From: Streptomyces sp. NBC_00490 | Lineage (GTDB): Bacteria; Actinomycetota; Actinomycetes; Streptomycetales; Streptomycetaceae | Length of the DNA: 64,000 nt | Direction: 5' to 3' | NCBI RefSeq assembly: GCF_036013645.1 | Contig: NZ_CP107869.1 | Coordinates: 124,001-188,000 of the forward strand | Shown here: positions 1 through 8,464 of the stretch, in pieces | Position numbering within the stretch: position 1 is the stretch's first letter | Layout: each line of letters starts with the position of its first letter | Notes under the pieces: generated by a model | Told to the model about the DNA's origin: nothing | The model's database searches: none | The model's input: the letters and a program-made list of their open reading frames with translations, nothing else | Program-made: the position numbers and the translations under genes

Positions 1-1
1 T

Positions 2-760
2 AACAACAAGAGTACCGGAACCGGTTCCGGCTTCATCATCACTGACAACTCAGAGAACCGATACCTCGTCACGAATCGGCATGTGCTGGATCGCAACTTC
101 GAAAAGTTCGGTGGCTGGTCACTCGAATCCGTGACGGTGGACGGTCAGTATCAGTCTGCCGTGATGGACATTTTGGGCACGGTTCCCCAGCAGATCACCA
201 TCATTGATCCCGAGCCGAAGTTCCTGGACAGCGACATGGTCGATCTGACAGTCCTCCCGCTCGATGCGCCGATTGGCCGCGCCCAGACTCTGACCGGAGA
301 AGGAAGATTCAACGGCCTCCCGGTATCCGCGCTGGCCACCGCTACTGACTTCGCGTTCGGTCGGGTAACTGTCGGAGGCAGGGTCATTACGCCGGGATAC
401 CCGGGCATCAGGGGCGAGGTCGCCGAGCGCCCCATCCTGGTTGGAGGGGTGATCGCATCAGACCCACGCCACCCGGCGGCTCTGGGAACCGACACCTATC
501 CGAGCGAGGTGCTGACCCACTCATTCAGTTGGAATGGAATGTCGGGTTCTCCCGTGCTCTGCTACGTTCCAAAAGCGCTGACCTGGGGCGACCTCGGAAC
601 TGGCGACTTCGAAGAGGTCCTCCTGGTCGGTGTGAACGCGGGACACATCAAGACGAGCGGAGAGACAGCAGGCGTTCTTACGCGCTTCGTCCGAGCTGAT
701 GCCCTGGCCGAACTACTGATCGGTGCTGGAGCTCAAGGCATTCCAACGGTGAGCGCATGA
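2..760 (+). CDS. Trypsin-like serine peptidase, 5'-truncated by window edge
   Basis: The reading frame is open from base 2 and ends at TGA 758-760; the true start lies upstream of the window. The translation begins inside a chymotrypsin-fold domain. A GTGSGF stretch is followed by TNRHV, whose His (codon 80-82) fits the catalytic His. A D-M-V-D-L segment near base 235 could supply the Asp, and GMSGSPV near base 540 supplies the nucleophilic Ser. The GxSGSPV context is typical of bacterial trypsin-like peptidases that sit in conflict gene clusters. No signal peptide can be judged because the N-terminus is missing. Function beyond peptide-bond hydrolysis is inference. No clear partner gene follows; 761-1052 holds no gene I can support. 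Confidence 0.75.
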   Translation, partial: NNKSTGTGSGFIITDNSENRYLVTNRHVLDRNFEKFGGWSLESVTVDGQYQSAVMDILGTVPQQITIIDPEPKFLDSDMVDLTVLPLDAPIGRAQTLTGEGRFNGLPVSALATATDFAFGRVTVGGRVITPGYPGIRGEVAERPILVGGVIASDPRHPAALGTDTYPSEVLTHSFSWNGMSGSPVLCYVPKALTWGDLGTGDFEEVLLVGVNAGHIKTSGETAGVLTRFVRADALAELLIGAGAQGIPTVSA

Positions 761-1052
761 CGCTCCGGGCAGGGCACGCCTTCCGGCCGCGCACGCCGCC
801 CAGTTCACCTCGGCCGGCAGGGCTACCCGCTCCGGCCGCCAACTCGCATGCTCACTCGCACTGGGTGCGCGGGTCGACCCGCAGGCGGGTGAACATGATG
901 CAGTGGAGGTGAGCGTTCGCCTGACAATTGCCGCCACGCTTGAGACAACGGACTACAGACGGCTCGTCCGCCTCACCACGTAGTACACGGCCCCGGAACT
1001 CGTCACGAGATCATGGGCTGGCCTTGCATCGCCACGCCTTCCGTGTCCGGGG

Positions 1053-2600
1053 CTACCGGAGGCCAACTGCTCGAAGCACCCGCTCGTCCCCTCGGTACGA
1101 GTAGAAGTGGCCGTGGTCGAGGCTCGTCTGGAGTAGTTCCCAGTCCTCTTTATCGGCATGAAACAGCGACAGAGCGGCGCAAACCTCACACTTCTCGCAC
1201 GTGAGGAAAGGGCTCAGAGGGTGGAGTCCTTGGTCGCGGTCAGCCAGGTACAGGATGTGGCCGATCCGATCGGGTCCGTCATGACGCAAGGTCTCGGTGG
1301 GAACGATGGGGTGGTCTCCCATCAGCCGCCGAAAGGTGACGGTGTCTGACTGCTCGTGGCGATCCCACACCACGTTGGTCACATGAAGCAGCTGCAGGTC
1401 GGCAAGGAACCGTGCTCGGTCGAGGAGAAAACGCAGGCCATCGCGAGCCTCATGCAATTTGGAGGCCGAGACAGCGGGGAGGTCTTCGCGCCCGTGGGCT
1501 CTGCTGTTTCGCTTGGTGCCGAGGCTTTGGCATGCAATCTCGGCCTCGTCGTCCGCGAGCAGGACCGCGAGTTCGTGGAGGGGATGCTCAGGGGGAAGGT
1601 CGGACATGCCTTCCGCCGATGAAATCTGCTGAAGGATGCGCTGCCAGTCGCCAAAGCCGGGACCACCACGCCCGGTTGCAATCTTCCCCTTGAACGCTTT
1701 GATGGCCTTGCAGGTGATGCCCGCCTCATGCGCCAGAGCGGTCGTGAGAAGCGCGCTATATCCGAGCAGGGTTTCTGCGGCTTTCAGTACGGCCTCGTAT
1801 TCCATCACCTGGGCATCGTCCTGGCCGTCAGCGCTGTTCTGCGCCTCGACGTTCCGCCATCGCAGAGCGATCGGATAGGGATATCGCGTACGGATGATGA
1901 ACCCCGGATCGTCGAGTTGGGCAGCAGCCACAGACCGGAGCCGGGTGAGCTGGCCAGTAGCGATGATGAGCCGCCTAGCCTCCTCCGGGCTCGCGCTCCT
2001 GTCGAAGACCGACTCGGCGAGCGTACCTGCTTCGGCGGCCATTTCACCCAGCCGCTGCCCGGCGGCAGCAAGATCAGCCAGGGCTGCGGACAACGCTTGG
2101 TCCTCATTAGGCAGCTCCAGCGCCTTGAGCCGGGAAAGCCTGAGGTGCAGTTGACCAAATGATCCAGCTGCGAGGTGCCCGACGGTGTCTGAACGAAGGA
2201 ACGCGAGAATCAGACGGACGTGCTCCGCCGACAGGGGCTTAGCCGGGCGGAGCACAAAGAGGCTGCGCACAGCAACGGCCGGTAGATCGGCTTCCTGCAC
2301 TAGAGCAGCCTTCGGCCGACCGGAGATCACGGAGGACAGCAAGATGTCACCAGCACGAAGATGAAGCCGCTCCGGCGCATCACTGCGCCACTCATCAACT
2401 TCCGGATCCGGTTCAGCGATCACACCATCTCGCCCGATATTCTTCAGCCAGATGAGCCGAACAGCGCCAGGGTCGGCGGGACCGCAGACACCGTCTGAGG
2501 CCCGGCGGTCAAAAGCCCATCCATTCAGGACCGTATTGAACACCGATTCGAACGGCAGGCGGTCCGACGACGATCCTTCGTGCTGCTTAGTGCTGGGCAA
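1053..2600 (-). CDS. HsdS-like specificity-domain protein with unknown C-terminal region, probably 5'-truncated
   Basis: About 515 residues from a weak TTG start. The open frame continues only about ten codons further to a TAA, without ATG or GTG, so the gene may have lost its 5' end; GTG 2543 is an alternative start. Residues 75-160 resemble a type I restriction specificity (HsdS) target-recognition domain: LRAGDILLSS, then VRSLFVLRP, then the helix-starting LRLSRLKALELP. A charged helical stretch follows. The C-terminal 300 residues are unfamiliar to me and include a CEKCEVC cluster near residue 470 that could bind metal. No HsdM or HsdR gene is nearby; immediately upstream is an IS5-type element. 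Family knowledge suggests DNA sequence recognition for a methylase or nuclease. That role for this orphan is inference. Confidence 0.6.
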   Translation of the reverse strand: MPSTKQHEGSSSDRLPFESVFNTVLNGWAFDRRASDGVCGPADPGAVRLIWLKNIGRDGVIAEPDPEVDEWRSDAPERLHLRAGDILLSSVISGRPKAALVQEADLPAVAVRSLFVLRPAKPLSAEHVRLILAFLRSDTVGHLAAGSFGQLHLRLSRLKALELPNEDQALSAALADLAAAGQRLGEMAAEAGTLAESVFDRSASPEEARRLIIATGQLTRLRSVAAAQLDDPGFIIRTRYPYPIALRWRNVEAQNSADGQDDAQVMEYEAVLKAAETLLGYSALLTTALAHEAGITCKAIKAFKGKIATGRGGPGFGDWQRILQQISSAEGMSDLPPEHPLHELAVLLADDEAEIACQSLGTKRNSRAHGREDLPAVSASKLHEARDGLRFLLDRARFLADLQLLHVTNVVWDRHEQSDTVTFRRLMGDHPIVPTETLRHDGPDRIGHILYLADRDQGLHPLSPFLTCEKCEVCAALSLFHADKEDWELLQTSLDHGHFYSYRGDERVLRAVGLR

Positions 2601-2870
2601 AGCCCCCCCCAGGATTGTGATGCCGAGATCTTACGACGCTGGGCGGATGTGCCGTCAGGCATGTTGGCCAGGTGGTTGGTTGACGGCTTGTTGGCTCACC
2701 GCTACGACGTGTTGAGGGTTATCTCCGCACTCCCTACAGTCATTAAGCCTTTTCCAACCTCCCGCGCCGGTTGGGCAGTTGGCCTGACAGGCAGGTGAAG
2801 CCCCTGGTAGATGGGTTTTCGACCAAGAGAACCGTCTCCACCAGAGGCTTTCTACCCGTCCGGCGTCGAC

Positions 2871-3608
2871 GTGTCCAGCTCTGCCCTCCGCTTCCTCGCT
2901 GCCCGCCTGAGGGAACACCGCCGTGCTCTCGGCAGCCGATGGCGGCGCCTGAGCGCGGGCCGACAGGCCCTGCTCGCTCTCGCGCATCTTCGCAACGGCC
3001 AGCCCTATGCCCAGCTCGCAATCGGTTTCCGCATCGGCACCACCACCGCCTACCGCTACATCACGGAGGCGGTCGAGATCCTGGCGGCCCTCGCTCCCAC
3101 GCTCGCCAAAGCAGTACGGGCCGCGTCGATGAAGGCGTATCTGATCCTGGACGGCACGCTTCTGCCGATCGACCGGGTCGCCGCCGACCGTCCCTTCTAC
3201 TCGGGAAAACATAAGAAGCACGGCATGAACGTGCAGGTCATAGCCGACCCGAAGGGCCGCCTCCTGTGGGTTTCACCGGCCTTGGCCGGTGCCGTCCATG
3301 ACGTCCGGGCCGCACGCGAGCACAGCATCATCGACGCTCTCGCCGAAGCCGACATCAACTGCTGGGCGGACAAGGGTTACCAGGGCGCAGGCGGCACAGT
3401 CCGACTCCCTTACCGCGGCCGATGGGACCGCCTCTCCGTAGGCCAGCAGGCCGTCAACCGGTCCCACGCGATAGTCCGGGCACTGGTCGAACAAGCCATC
3501 GCCACCCTCAAGTCCTGGCGGGTCCTCCGCAAACTCCGCTGCTCAACAACCCGGATCACGAGCCTCGTCCAAGCTGTCCTCACCCTTCATCTGGCCAGCT
3601 CAGACTGA
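2871..3608 (+). CDS. IS5-family DDE transposase (DDE_Tnp_4 type), 3' end cut by a second IS
   Basis: The start is placed at GTG 2871 (VSSSALRFL), which begins the conserved N-terminal helix-turn-helix region; the frame is open from 2811. It shows the DDE_Tnp_4 layout: an N-terminal HTH (IGFRIGTTTAYRYI), the first Asp in LILDGTLLPID, the second Asp region near HDVRAAREH with WADKGYQG, and the Glu in LVEQAIATLKSWRVL. The stop TGA (3606-3608) consists of the first three bases of the inverted repeat of the next IS, so that insertion clipped the C-terminus. The catalytic residues are all upstream of the cut. Ends of this first element could not be fixed. Confidence 0.85.
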   Translation: MSSSALRFLAARLREHRRALGSRWRRLSAGRQALLALAHLRNGQPYAQLAIGFRIGTTTAYRYITEAVEILAALAPTLAKAVRAASMKAYLILDGTLLPIDRVAADRPFYSGKHKKHGMNVQVIADPKGRLLWVSPALAGAVHDVRAAREHSIIDALAEADINCWADKGYQGAGGTVRLPYRGRWDRLSVGQQAVNRSHAIVRALVEQAIATLKSWRVLRKLRCSTTRITSLVQAVLTLHLASSD

Positions 3609-3711
3609 GTGGGTGGTTTGTGAGTCTATGAGTGGTTCTGGTGTCGCCTGATGGTGTGGGGGAAGCCGGAATGTGCCGGTCCGGTGCCGGTGGCCTGCTG
3701 GGATCGGTGGG

Positions 3712-4559
3712 GTGAGTGAACGCAAGCCGTACCAGAGCGACTTGTCCGACGAGCAGTGGGCGTTGATCGAGCCAGTGCTCACGGCCTGGAAGAACCGGCA
3801 CCGTTCCGTGAGCGGCCACCAAGGCCGCTATCCGATGCGGGAGATCGTGAACTCGATCCTCTATCAGTCCCGGACCGGCTGTCAGTGGGCCCTGTTGCCG
3901 AACGACCTGCCGCCGAAGAGCGCGACGTACTACTACTTCGCCGCCTGGCGGGACGACGGTACCGACCAGCAGATCCATGAACTCCTGCGCTGCCAGGTGC
4001 GGGAGAGGAACCGGCGATTAGAGGACCCGACCCTGGTGATCCTGGACACCCAGAGTGTCCGGGCGGCCGCCGGGGTCCCTGTGGTCACGACGGGGAAAGA
4101 CGCCGCGAAACGGGTGCCGGGCCGCAAGCGGGCCTGGCCGTAGATGTCCTTGGCCTGGTCATCGCCGTCACCGTGCTAGCCGCGAGTGTCCACGACAACG
4201 CCGCCGGCATCGCTCTGCTCGACCAGGTCGCCGTCGCGGCGGGCGGCTCGGTCAGCAAAGCCCTGGTCGATCAGGGCTTCAAGAACCAGGTCGTCACGCA
4301 CGGGGCCGGACTCGGCATCGACGTCGAGATCGTCCGGCGCAACCCCGAGGAGCGGGGATTCGTTCCGCAGCCGAAACGGTGGCGGGTGGAGCAGACGTTC
4401 GGGATCTTGATACTGCACCGGCGCCTGGTCCGCGACTACGAACACCACCCGGCCTCCTCAACCTCCCGCGTCTACTGGGCCATGACCCACGTCATGGCCC
4501 GCCGGCTCACCGACGCCAACACGCTCACCTGGCGCGATCCGCAGATGGCCGGCGCGTGA
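3712..4559 (+). pseudogene. IS5-family transposase in two frames (frameshift near 4131)
   Basis: The start is GTG 3712 (VSERKPYQSDLSDEQW), the usual beginning of DUF4096-DDE transposases. The first frame encodes the DUF4096 domain and the first catalytic Asp (VILDTQSV) and stops at 4143. The second frame, entered at GGC 4131 by a -1 shift, resumes with GLAVDVLGLV and carries DQGFKNQVV, the Arg/Glu-rich VEQTFGILILHRRLVRDYE and the end at 4559. The break falls between conserved halves of one protein. No convincing slippery heptamer lies at the junction, so I treat it as a frameshift. Some IS5-group elements do use programmed frameshifting, so an active element is not excluded. Confidence 0.8.
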
Positions 4560-4972
4560 ACCTCAACCCCCTCTTCCAGGCTCTTGACCTTCAGGAGGAC
4601 GCCGCCCGGGCCCTGGCCGACGATCTCCGCACCCAGATCGACACCCTTCAGACCCAACTCCGTCAGGCCGAACTGCGTCTGGAACACCTCGCCATCACCC
4701 GCGAGACCATCGCCGGCCTTGCCGACCGAATCCCGGCCCAGACAGCCGGCCCAGCAGGAGGGCTGGAGCTGCCCGAACATCCGGACTACCCGCGCATCCT
4801 CGCCGTCTTCAACGACGCCACCGGCCCACTGAGGGCTCGCGACCTCTGCCAGGCCCTCGACTTCGCGCTCCTGCCGAAACACATCGAACGCACCCGCGCC
4901 AAGATGAAACGCCTGGTCACACTAGGAATCCTTACCGAGGCCGAGCCCGGCACCTTCAGCATCAAGCAGTGA
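4556..4972 (+). CDS. IS-associated coiled-coil/winged-helix-like passenger protein
   Basis: The start GTG 4556 overlaps the transposase stop (GTGA), so translation is probably coupled. The 138-residue product has a helical N-terminal half (residues 8-60, DLQEDAARALADDL then TQLRQAELRLEHLAIT) that looks like a coiled coil, and a C-terminal part (ILAVFNDATGPLRARDLCQAL ... KMKRLVTLGILTEAEPG) that reads like a winged helix-turn-helix. It lies inside the inverted repeats of the IS5-family element. I recall similar proteins next to related Streptomyces IS transposases. Role unknown; a DNA-binding helper or regulator of transposition is inference. Confidence 0.7.
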   Translation: MNLNPLFQALDLQEDAARALADDLRTQIDTLQTQLRQAELRLEHLAITRETIAGLADRIPAQTAGPAGGLELPEHPDYPRILAVFNDATGPLRARDLCQALDFALLPKHIERTRAKMKRLVTLGILTEAEPGTFSIKQ

Positions 4973-5126
4973 CCAAGTCCGGAACGGACATCAACTCACG
5001 AACCGCCCACTGAACAAGTCACCTTTCAGTCACCAATCCGCATCAGGGAAACGTCAACTCCTCTTTCAGGATAAGCATTTGGCCTACAGTCCTGGGGACG
5101 AGGGAGCCGCGAGGGGGGAGCCGGAC

Positions 5127-5897
5127 ATGGTGGCGGAGAACATCGACGATGTCATCGACGGCCTTGCCGAGATCGTGCGCGAGGCCGTCCGCACCGGAGA
5201 CCGGATCGGATACTTCGCCGCGCTGTACCGACAGGTGACCGTCGAGGTCCGCAAGACCATCCATGAAGATCTGTTCGACGACGGTCCCCGCATGGATCGC
5301 TTCGACACCCACTTCGGCAACCGCTACTTCGAGGCGTACGACGCCTGGCGTCGCGACCGGAGCGGGCCGCGCTGCTGGCGCGAGACGTTCGGACTGCTGG
5401 ACGACACCGACACCGTCATCGTCCAGCACCTGCTGCTCGGCGTGAACGCGCACATCAACCTCGACCTGGCCGTCGCCGCCGCACGGACCGGCCCGGGCGC
5501 GGACATCCACGGGCTGCGGCGCGACTTCCTGCTGATCAACGACATCCTCGCACGCGTGGTGTTGGCCGTGCAGGACTCGGTCGACGCCCTGTCGCCCCTG
5601 CTGTCGCTGCTGGACAAGGTCGGCGGCCGCACCGACGAGCAGATCCTTGACTTCAGCATCCGCCAGTCCCGCGAGGAGGCCTGGTACAACGCCGTCCTGC
5701 TGGCCGGTCAGAGCGAGCGGGAGCGCGAGGCCACCCTCGAACGCCTCGACGTCCGGGCCGCTGTGCTCGCCAGGCTGATCGCACGGCCGACCGGTATTGT
5801 CCGGCCGGCCCTGGAACTGATCCGGCGGACCGAGAGCGGTGACGTGTCGACCGTCATCGCGCATCTGGACAGGGCGATGGAGCGCTCCTCCACCTGA
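5127..5897 (+). CDS. DUF5995 family protein
   Basis: The start ATG 5127 is chosen because a strong GAGGGGGGA ribosome-binding site lies 7-16 bases upstream; the frame itself is open from 5079. The 256-residue product matches my memory of DUF5995, common in Streptomyces: an N-terminal IDDVIDGL segment, a YRQVTVEV motif, MDRFDTHFGNRYFEAYDAW, and the hallmark LLGVNAHINLDL. The family is all-helical with conserved His/Asn/Asp residues and no established function. No signal peptide or membrane segment is visible. It stands alone between an IS5 element and an IS630 remnant. Confidence 0.8.
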   Translation: MVAENIDDVIDGLAEIVREAVRTGDRIGYFAALYRQVTVEVRKTIHEDLFDDGPRMDRFDTHFGNRYFEAYDAWRRDRSGPRCWRETFGLLDDTDTVIVQHLLLGVNAHINLDLAVAAARTGPGADIHGLRRDFLLINDILARVVLAVQDSVDALSPLLSLLDKVGGRTDEQILDFSIRQSREEAWYNAVLLAGQSEREREATLERLDVRAAVLARLIARPTGIVRPALELIRRTESGDVSTVIAHLDRAMERSST

Positions 5898-5968
5898 TGG
5901 TCCGCTGGAGTCCAGCGCCACCAGACGGCAAGGCAAGGCACGGTGGGCCCCCAGATCGTGGCCCGGCG

Positions 5969-6121
5969 TCAGCGGTTCGCCGACATACGGGTCACCCGGA
6001 ACCGCCGGGCCGCCTCCCGGTCACTGGCCCCAGCCTCAATCAAGTCAGCTGCCGCGAAACGGACTTGTTCACGCCGATCGCGCTGGTCGGCCGTCAGTCC
6101 TCCGCCATCGGGATACCTCAC
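5969..6121 (-). pseudogene. N-terminal remnant of an IS630-type transposase with a nonsense codon
   Basis: Reading the minus strand from GTG 6121 gives [10 protein letters not shown], the typical opening of a Streptomyces IS630 transposase. A helix-turn-helix follows, with [17 protein letters not shown]. The expected Trp of the NRWRR motif is a TGA stop (5969-5971), and RRA follows directly in the same frame, so a TGG-to-TGA change killed the gene. Sequence after that no longer resembles a transposase. Confidence 0.6.
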
Positions 6122-6190
6122 ACTTCCGGCAGAGCGCAGCCGACACCAACCGCCACGACCCCACGTAACCCGCACCGTTAAAGATCTCTA

Positions 6191-7416
6191 GTGCCGCATC
6201 AGGCAACGTTCGCCCTGTCCACGACCTCGCGGAGTCGTTCGTCGGCGGCATGCTTGTTCCGCCAGATGATGTAGCGGCGGATCATGCTTCCCTGTTCTTT
6301 GTGGCTGGTGTGGTCGGTGCCGTCGAGTGCGAAGTAGCGCAGGGCGGTGAACTGGGCCTCGATCCGGTTGAGCCAGGAGCTGTTGGTCGGGGTGTAGGCG
6401 ATCTCCACGTTGTTGGCCGCCGCCCACGTCGCGACCCGCTGGCAGCGCTTTGTCGTCAGGTGCGGTGAGTAGTTGTCGCAGATGATCGCCATGCGTATGT
6501 CCTGTGGGTGCAGGGAGCGCAGGTAGCGGCAGAACTCCAGGAACTTCGACCTGTTCTTGGTCTTCTTGATGTGCCCGTAGAGCTGGTCCTTGGCCAGGTC
6601 GTAGGCGGCGAACAGGTGGCGGACCCCGTGCGGGCGGGTGTAGGTCGCCCGGCGCCGAGGCCGGGGTTCACGGTCGGGATCCTTGTGCCGGCCGCCGCGT
6701 TCGGCCCACTGCCGTCCGGGGTGTGGCTGGAGGTTGAGCGGCCCGAACTCGTCCATGCAGAAGACGACTTCGGGCTCGCCGTCCTCGGCTATGACCTCGC
6801 CGTCGGCGATCGCGTAGAGATGCTCGACCCGGGCCTTCTTGGCCGCGTAGTCCGGGTCGCGTGAGGCCTTCCAGGTCTTCACGCGTTGAAACGAGACGCC
6901 CTCCTCGCGGAGCAGGACCCGAAGGCCCTCGTAGCTGATGTCGTCGACCACCCCCTCGGCGACCAGGAAGTCGGCCAGCTTGGCCAGGCTCCAGGTCGAG
7001 AACGGCAGGCCATGCTCGGCCGGCTTGGACTTGGCGATCTTCTTGATCTCCCGGCGCTCGGGGAGGGTGAAGGTTCTGGGCCTGCCGCCCTTGTACTTCG
7101 GATAGAGCGAGTTGAATCCGTCCGCGTTGAAGTTGTGGATCACATCCCGGACCCGGTCCTGGCTGGTGAACGTCACCTCGGCGATCTTCGCCACCGGCAT
7201 GCCCTGCGCGGATAACAGCACCATCTGGGCCCGCCGCCAGGTCACCACCGAACCGGTACCCCTGCGGATGATCCGCAGCAGTCGCCTGCCCTCATCGTCA
7301 TCAATCTCCCGGACCCGCACACGTTCAGCCACGTGATCATTCTGGCTGTCTGATGCCGCCCGGCGCAGCAACCCAGCGATACGTCATGACAGGGCGAACG
7401 TTGCCTGATGCGGCAC
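6191..7416 (-). mobile_element. IS630-family element with perfect 31-bp terminal repeats
   Basis: Bases 6189-6219 and 7388-7418 are exact reverse complements over 31 positions, starting TAGTGCCGCATC. The outer TA on each side (6189-6190 and 7417-7418) is the expected IS630 target duplication. The enclosed DNA holds a single intact transposase gene. The perfect ends and intact gene indicate a recent, possibly active copy. Confidence 0.9.
6199..7332 (-). CDS. IS630-family transposase
   Basis: The start is placed at GTG 7332 (VAERVRVREID), the usual N-terminus in this family; the frame is open to 7371. Order of parts: two HTH regions (residues 20-90, with SAQGMPVAKIAEV), GGRPRTFTLPER linker, a winged region, then the DDE catalytic domain with the first Asp in VVFCMDEFGPLNL, the second Asp in MAIICDNYSPH and the Glu in NSSWLNRIEAQF. 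The last codons and stop are inside the terminal inverted repeat. The whole protein is uninterrupted, so it is probably functional. Confidence 0.9.
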   Translation of the reverse strand: MAERVRVREIDDDEGRRLLRIIRRGTGSVVTWRRAQMVLLSAQGMPVAKIAEVTFTSQDRVRDVIHNFNADGFNSLYPKYKGGRPRTFTLPERREIKKIAKSKPAEHGLPFSTWSLAKLADFLVAEGVVDDISYEGLRVLLREEGVSFQRVKTWKASRDPDYAAKKARVEHLYAIADGEVIAEDGEPEVVFCMDEFGPLNLQPHPGRQWAERGGRHKDPDREPRPRRRATYTRPHGVRHLFAAYDLAKDQLYGHIKKTKNRSKFLEFCRYLRSLHPQDIRMAIICDNYSPHLTTKRCQRVATWAAANNVEIAYTPTNSSWLNRIEAQFTALRYFALDGTDHTSHKEQGSMIRRYIIWRNKHAADERLREVVDRANVA

Positions 7417-7418
7417 TA

Positions 7419-8464
7419 GCTGACGACCGGCGCCGTCGTGACGCTCCCTGACTGGATCGTCGACGTCATTGCACCCTGCACCAGGCCCCACCCAGAGCGA
7501 CCGCGACCGGCGTCGACGTTGGCCGGACGCGCACAACGCGCGCGTTCATCAGTCCCGGTCCAGGAACTGTCAGCGGCGCTGAACCGCCCCGGCTTTGATC
7601 GAGACTCCGGAACGGTTCACTCAGTATCGTCCCGCCCGCGGTGACGACGGCTGCAACGGCCGTGAGGTACGCGGCGACTACGTGATGATGCGCAAGACTC
7701 CTACCGGCATCCGACCGAGCAGAAACCGCAGCACGAGTGCGGTTCAGTCGACGGCGCGAGGGCCGGACGGGCACACCCTCCCCCACTGCGGCAGCATCGC
7801 GAATCCGTGCGCTCGACGACTCCATCGAGATCCACCCCATCTCTGTCCAGCAGCAAAACGCCTGAGACAGAGCGAACCAGAGCCCGATCAGCAGCAGTTG
7901 ACAGTTCGCGAATGTGCGACATGACAGGACACGCAGCGACTCGAGCAAAGCTCGAGACTGTGGATCATCTCGGAGAGGACGTACCTTCCCGTGTGGTTGA
8001 TTGAAGGTCACCGAGCGAGACCGGTGTTCGCAGCACCGGCCTGGAAGGCACGTTCCTGCTCAGCGTGATCAACGACGGACGGCCGCGCCGCCAACCGCTC
8101 CTTCCTGATCGATTGATCGCCCGGGAGGGGGCACGAAGGATGCTGGCCGCCGCATTGGAGGCCGAAGCCCATGCCCCATAGCCGCTGGCGGATGAACGTG
8201 AGGCGGCGAGGCGGGCACGGATCCACGCCGTCCGCCAGCTCCCGCACCGCCTGTTCCCGCACCGCGCCCATGGACCGCTTGCCCGCCGTGTGCAGCCGCC
8301 CACGCCTACGTACATGGAGAGGGATCTTGCCCGTACCCGGCGGTGGATCGCGGATGAGGAACGACGCGAGACCGAACGCCGGCACAGCATCGCGGCCCGG
8401 CCCCCGGAGCCGGACTGGCTGACAGAGCAGAGCCTGAACCGGGACGAGGTCCGCAGCCGCCGCT
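7419..8464. other. About 1 kb without a supportable intact gene
   Basis: Several open frames exist on both strands but none shows a recognisable protein or a good start with ribosome-binding site. The only recognisable content is the pair of DUF6233-like fragments at 8190-8450. The stretch looks like decayed intergenic DNA next to the IS630 element. Confidence 0.5.
8190..8450. pseudogene. DUF6233-like remnants in opposite orientations
   Basis: On the plus strand about 8311-8430 reads LARTRRWIADEERR ... ARPPEPDWL, which resembles the N-terminal half of DUF6233 proteins. On the minus strand about 8310-8190 reads AGKRS and VREQAVRELADGVDPCP, which resembles the C-terminal half of the same family. 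The two halves face away from each other and are frame-disrupted. An inversion through the gene would explain this. Identification is from memory of the family pattern. Confidence 0.4.

Larger units (their letters stand above)
3606..5013 (+). mobile_element. IS5-family element (about 1.4 kb) inserted at the end of another IS5-type transposase gene
   Basis: Imperfect terminal inverted repeats are visible: bases 3606-3625 match the reverse complement of 4994-5013 at 17 of 20 positions (shared core GTGGG.GGTT.GTGAGT). The element holds a frameshifted DUF4096/DDE transposase and a small coiled-coil/winged-helix gene. Its left end overlaps the stop codon of the preceding transposase. I could not identify an unambiguous target duplication. 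Confidence 0.75.

Noticed and set aside
753..983. Open frame ending RLTIAATLETTDYRRLVRLT
   Set aside because: It looks somewhat protein-like at the end, but has no ATG/GTG start at its beginning and no family I recognise.
4090..4140. Programmed -1 frameshift in the IS5 transposase
   Set aside because: No canonical X-XXY-YYZ heptamer in the zero frame at the overlap; left as a possibility but not called.
7466..8011. 181-codon minus-strand frame next to IS630
   Set aside because: No ribosome-binding site, atypical composition and no recognisable motif.
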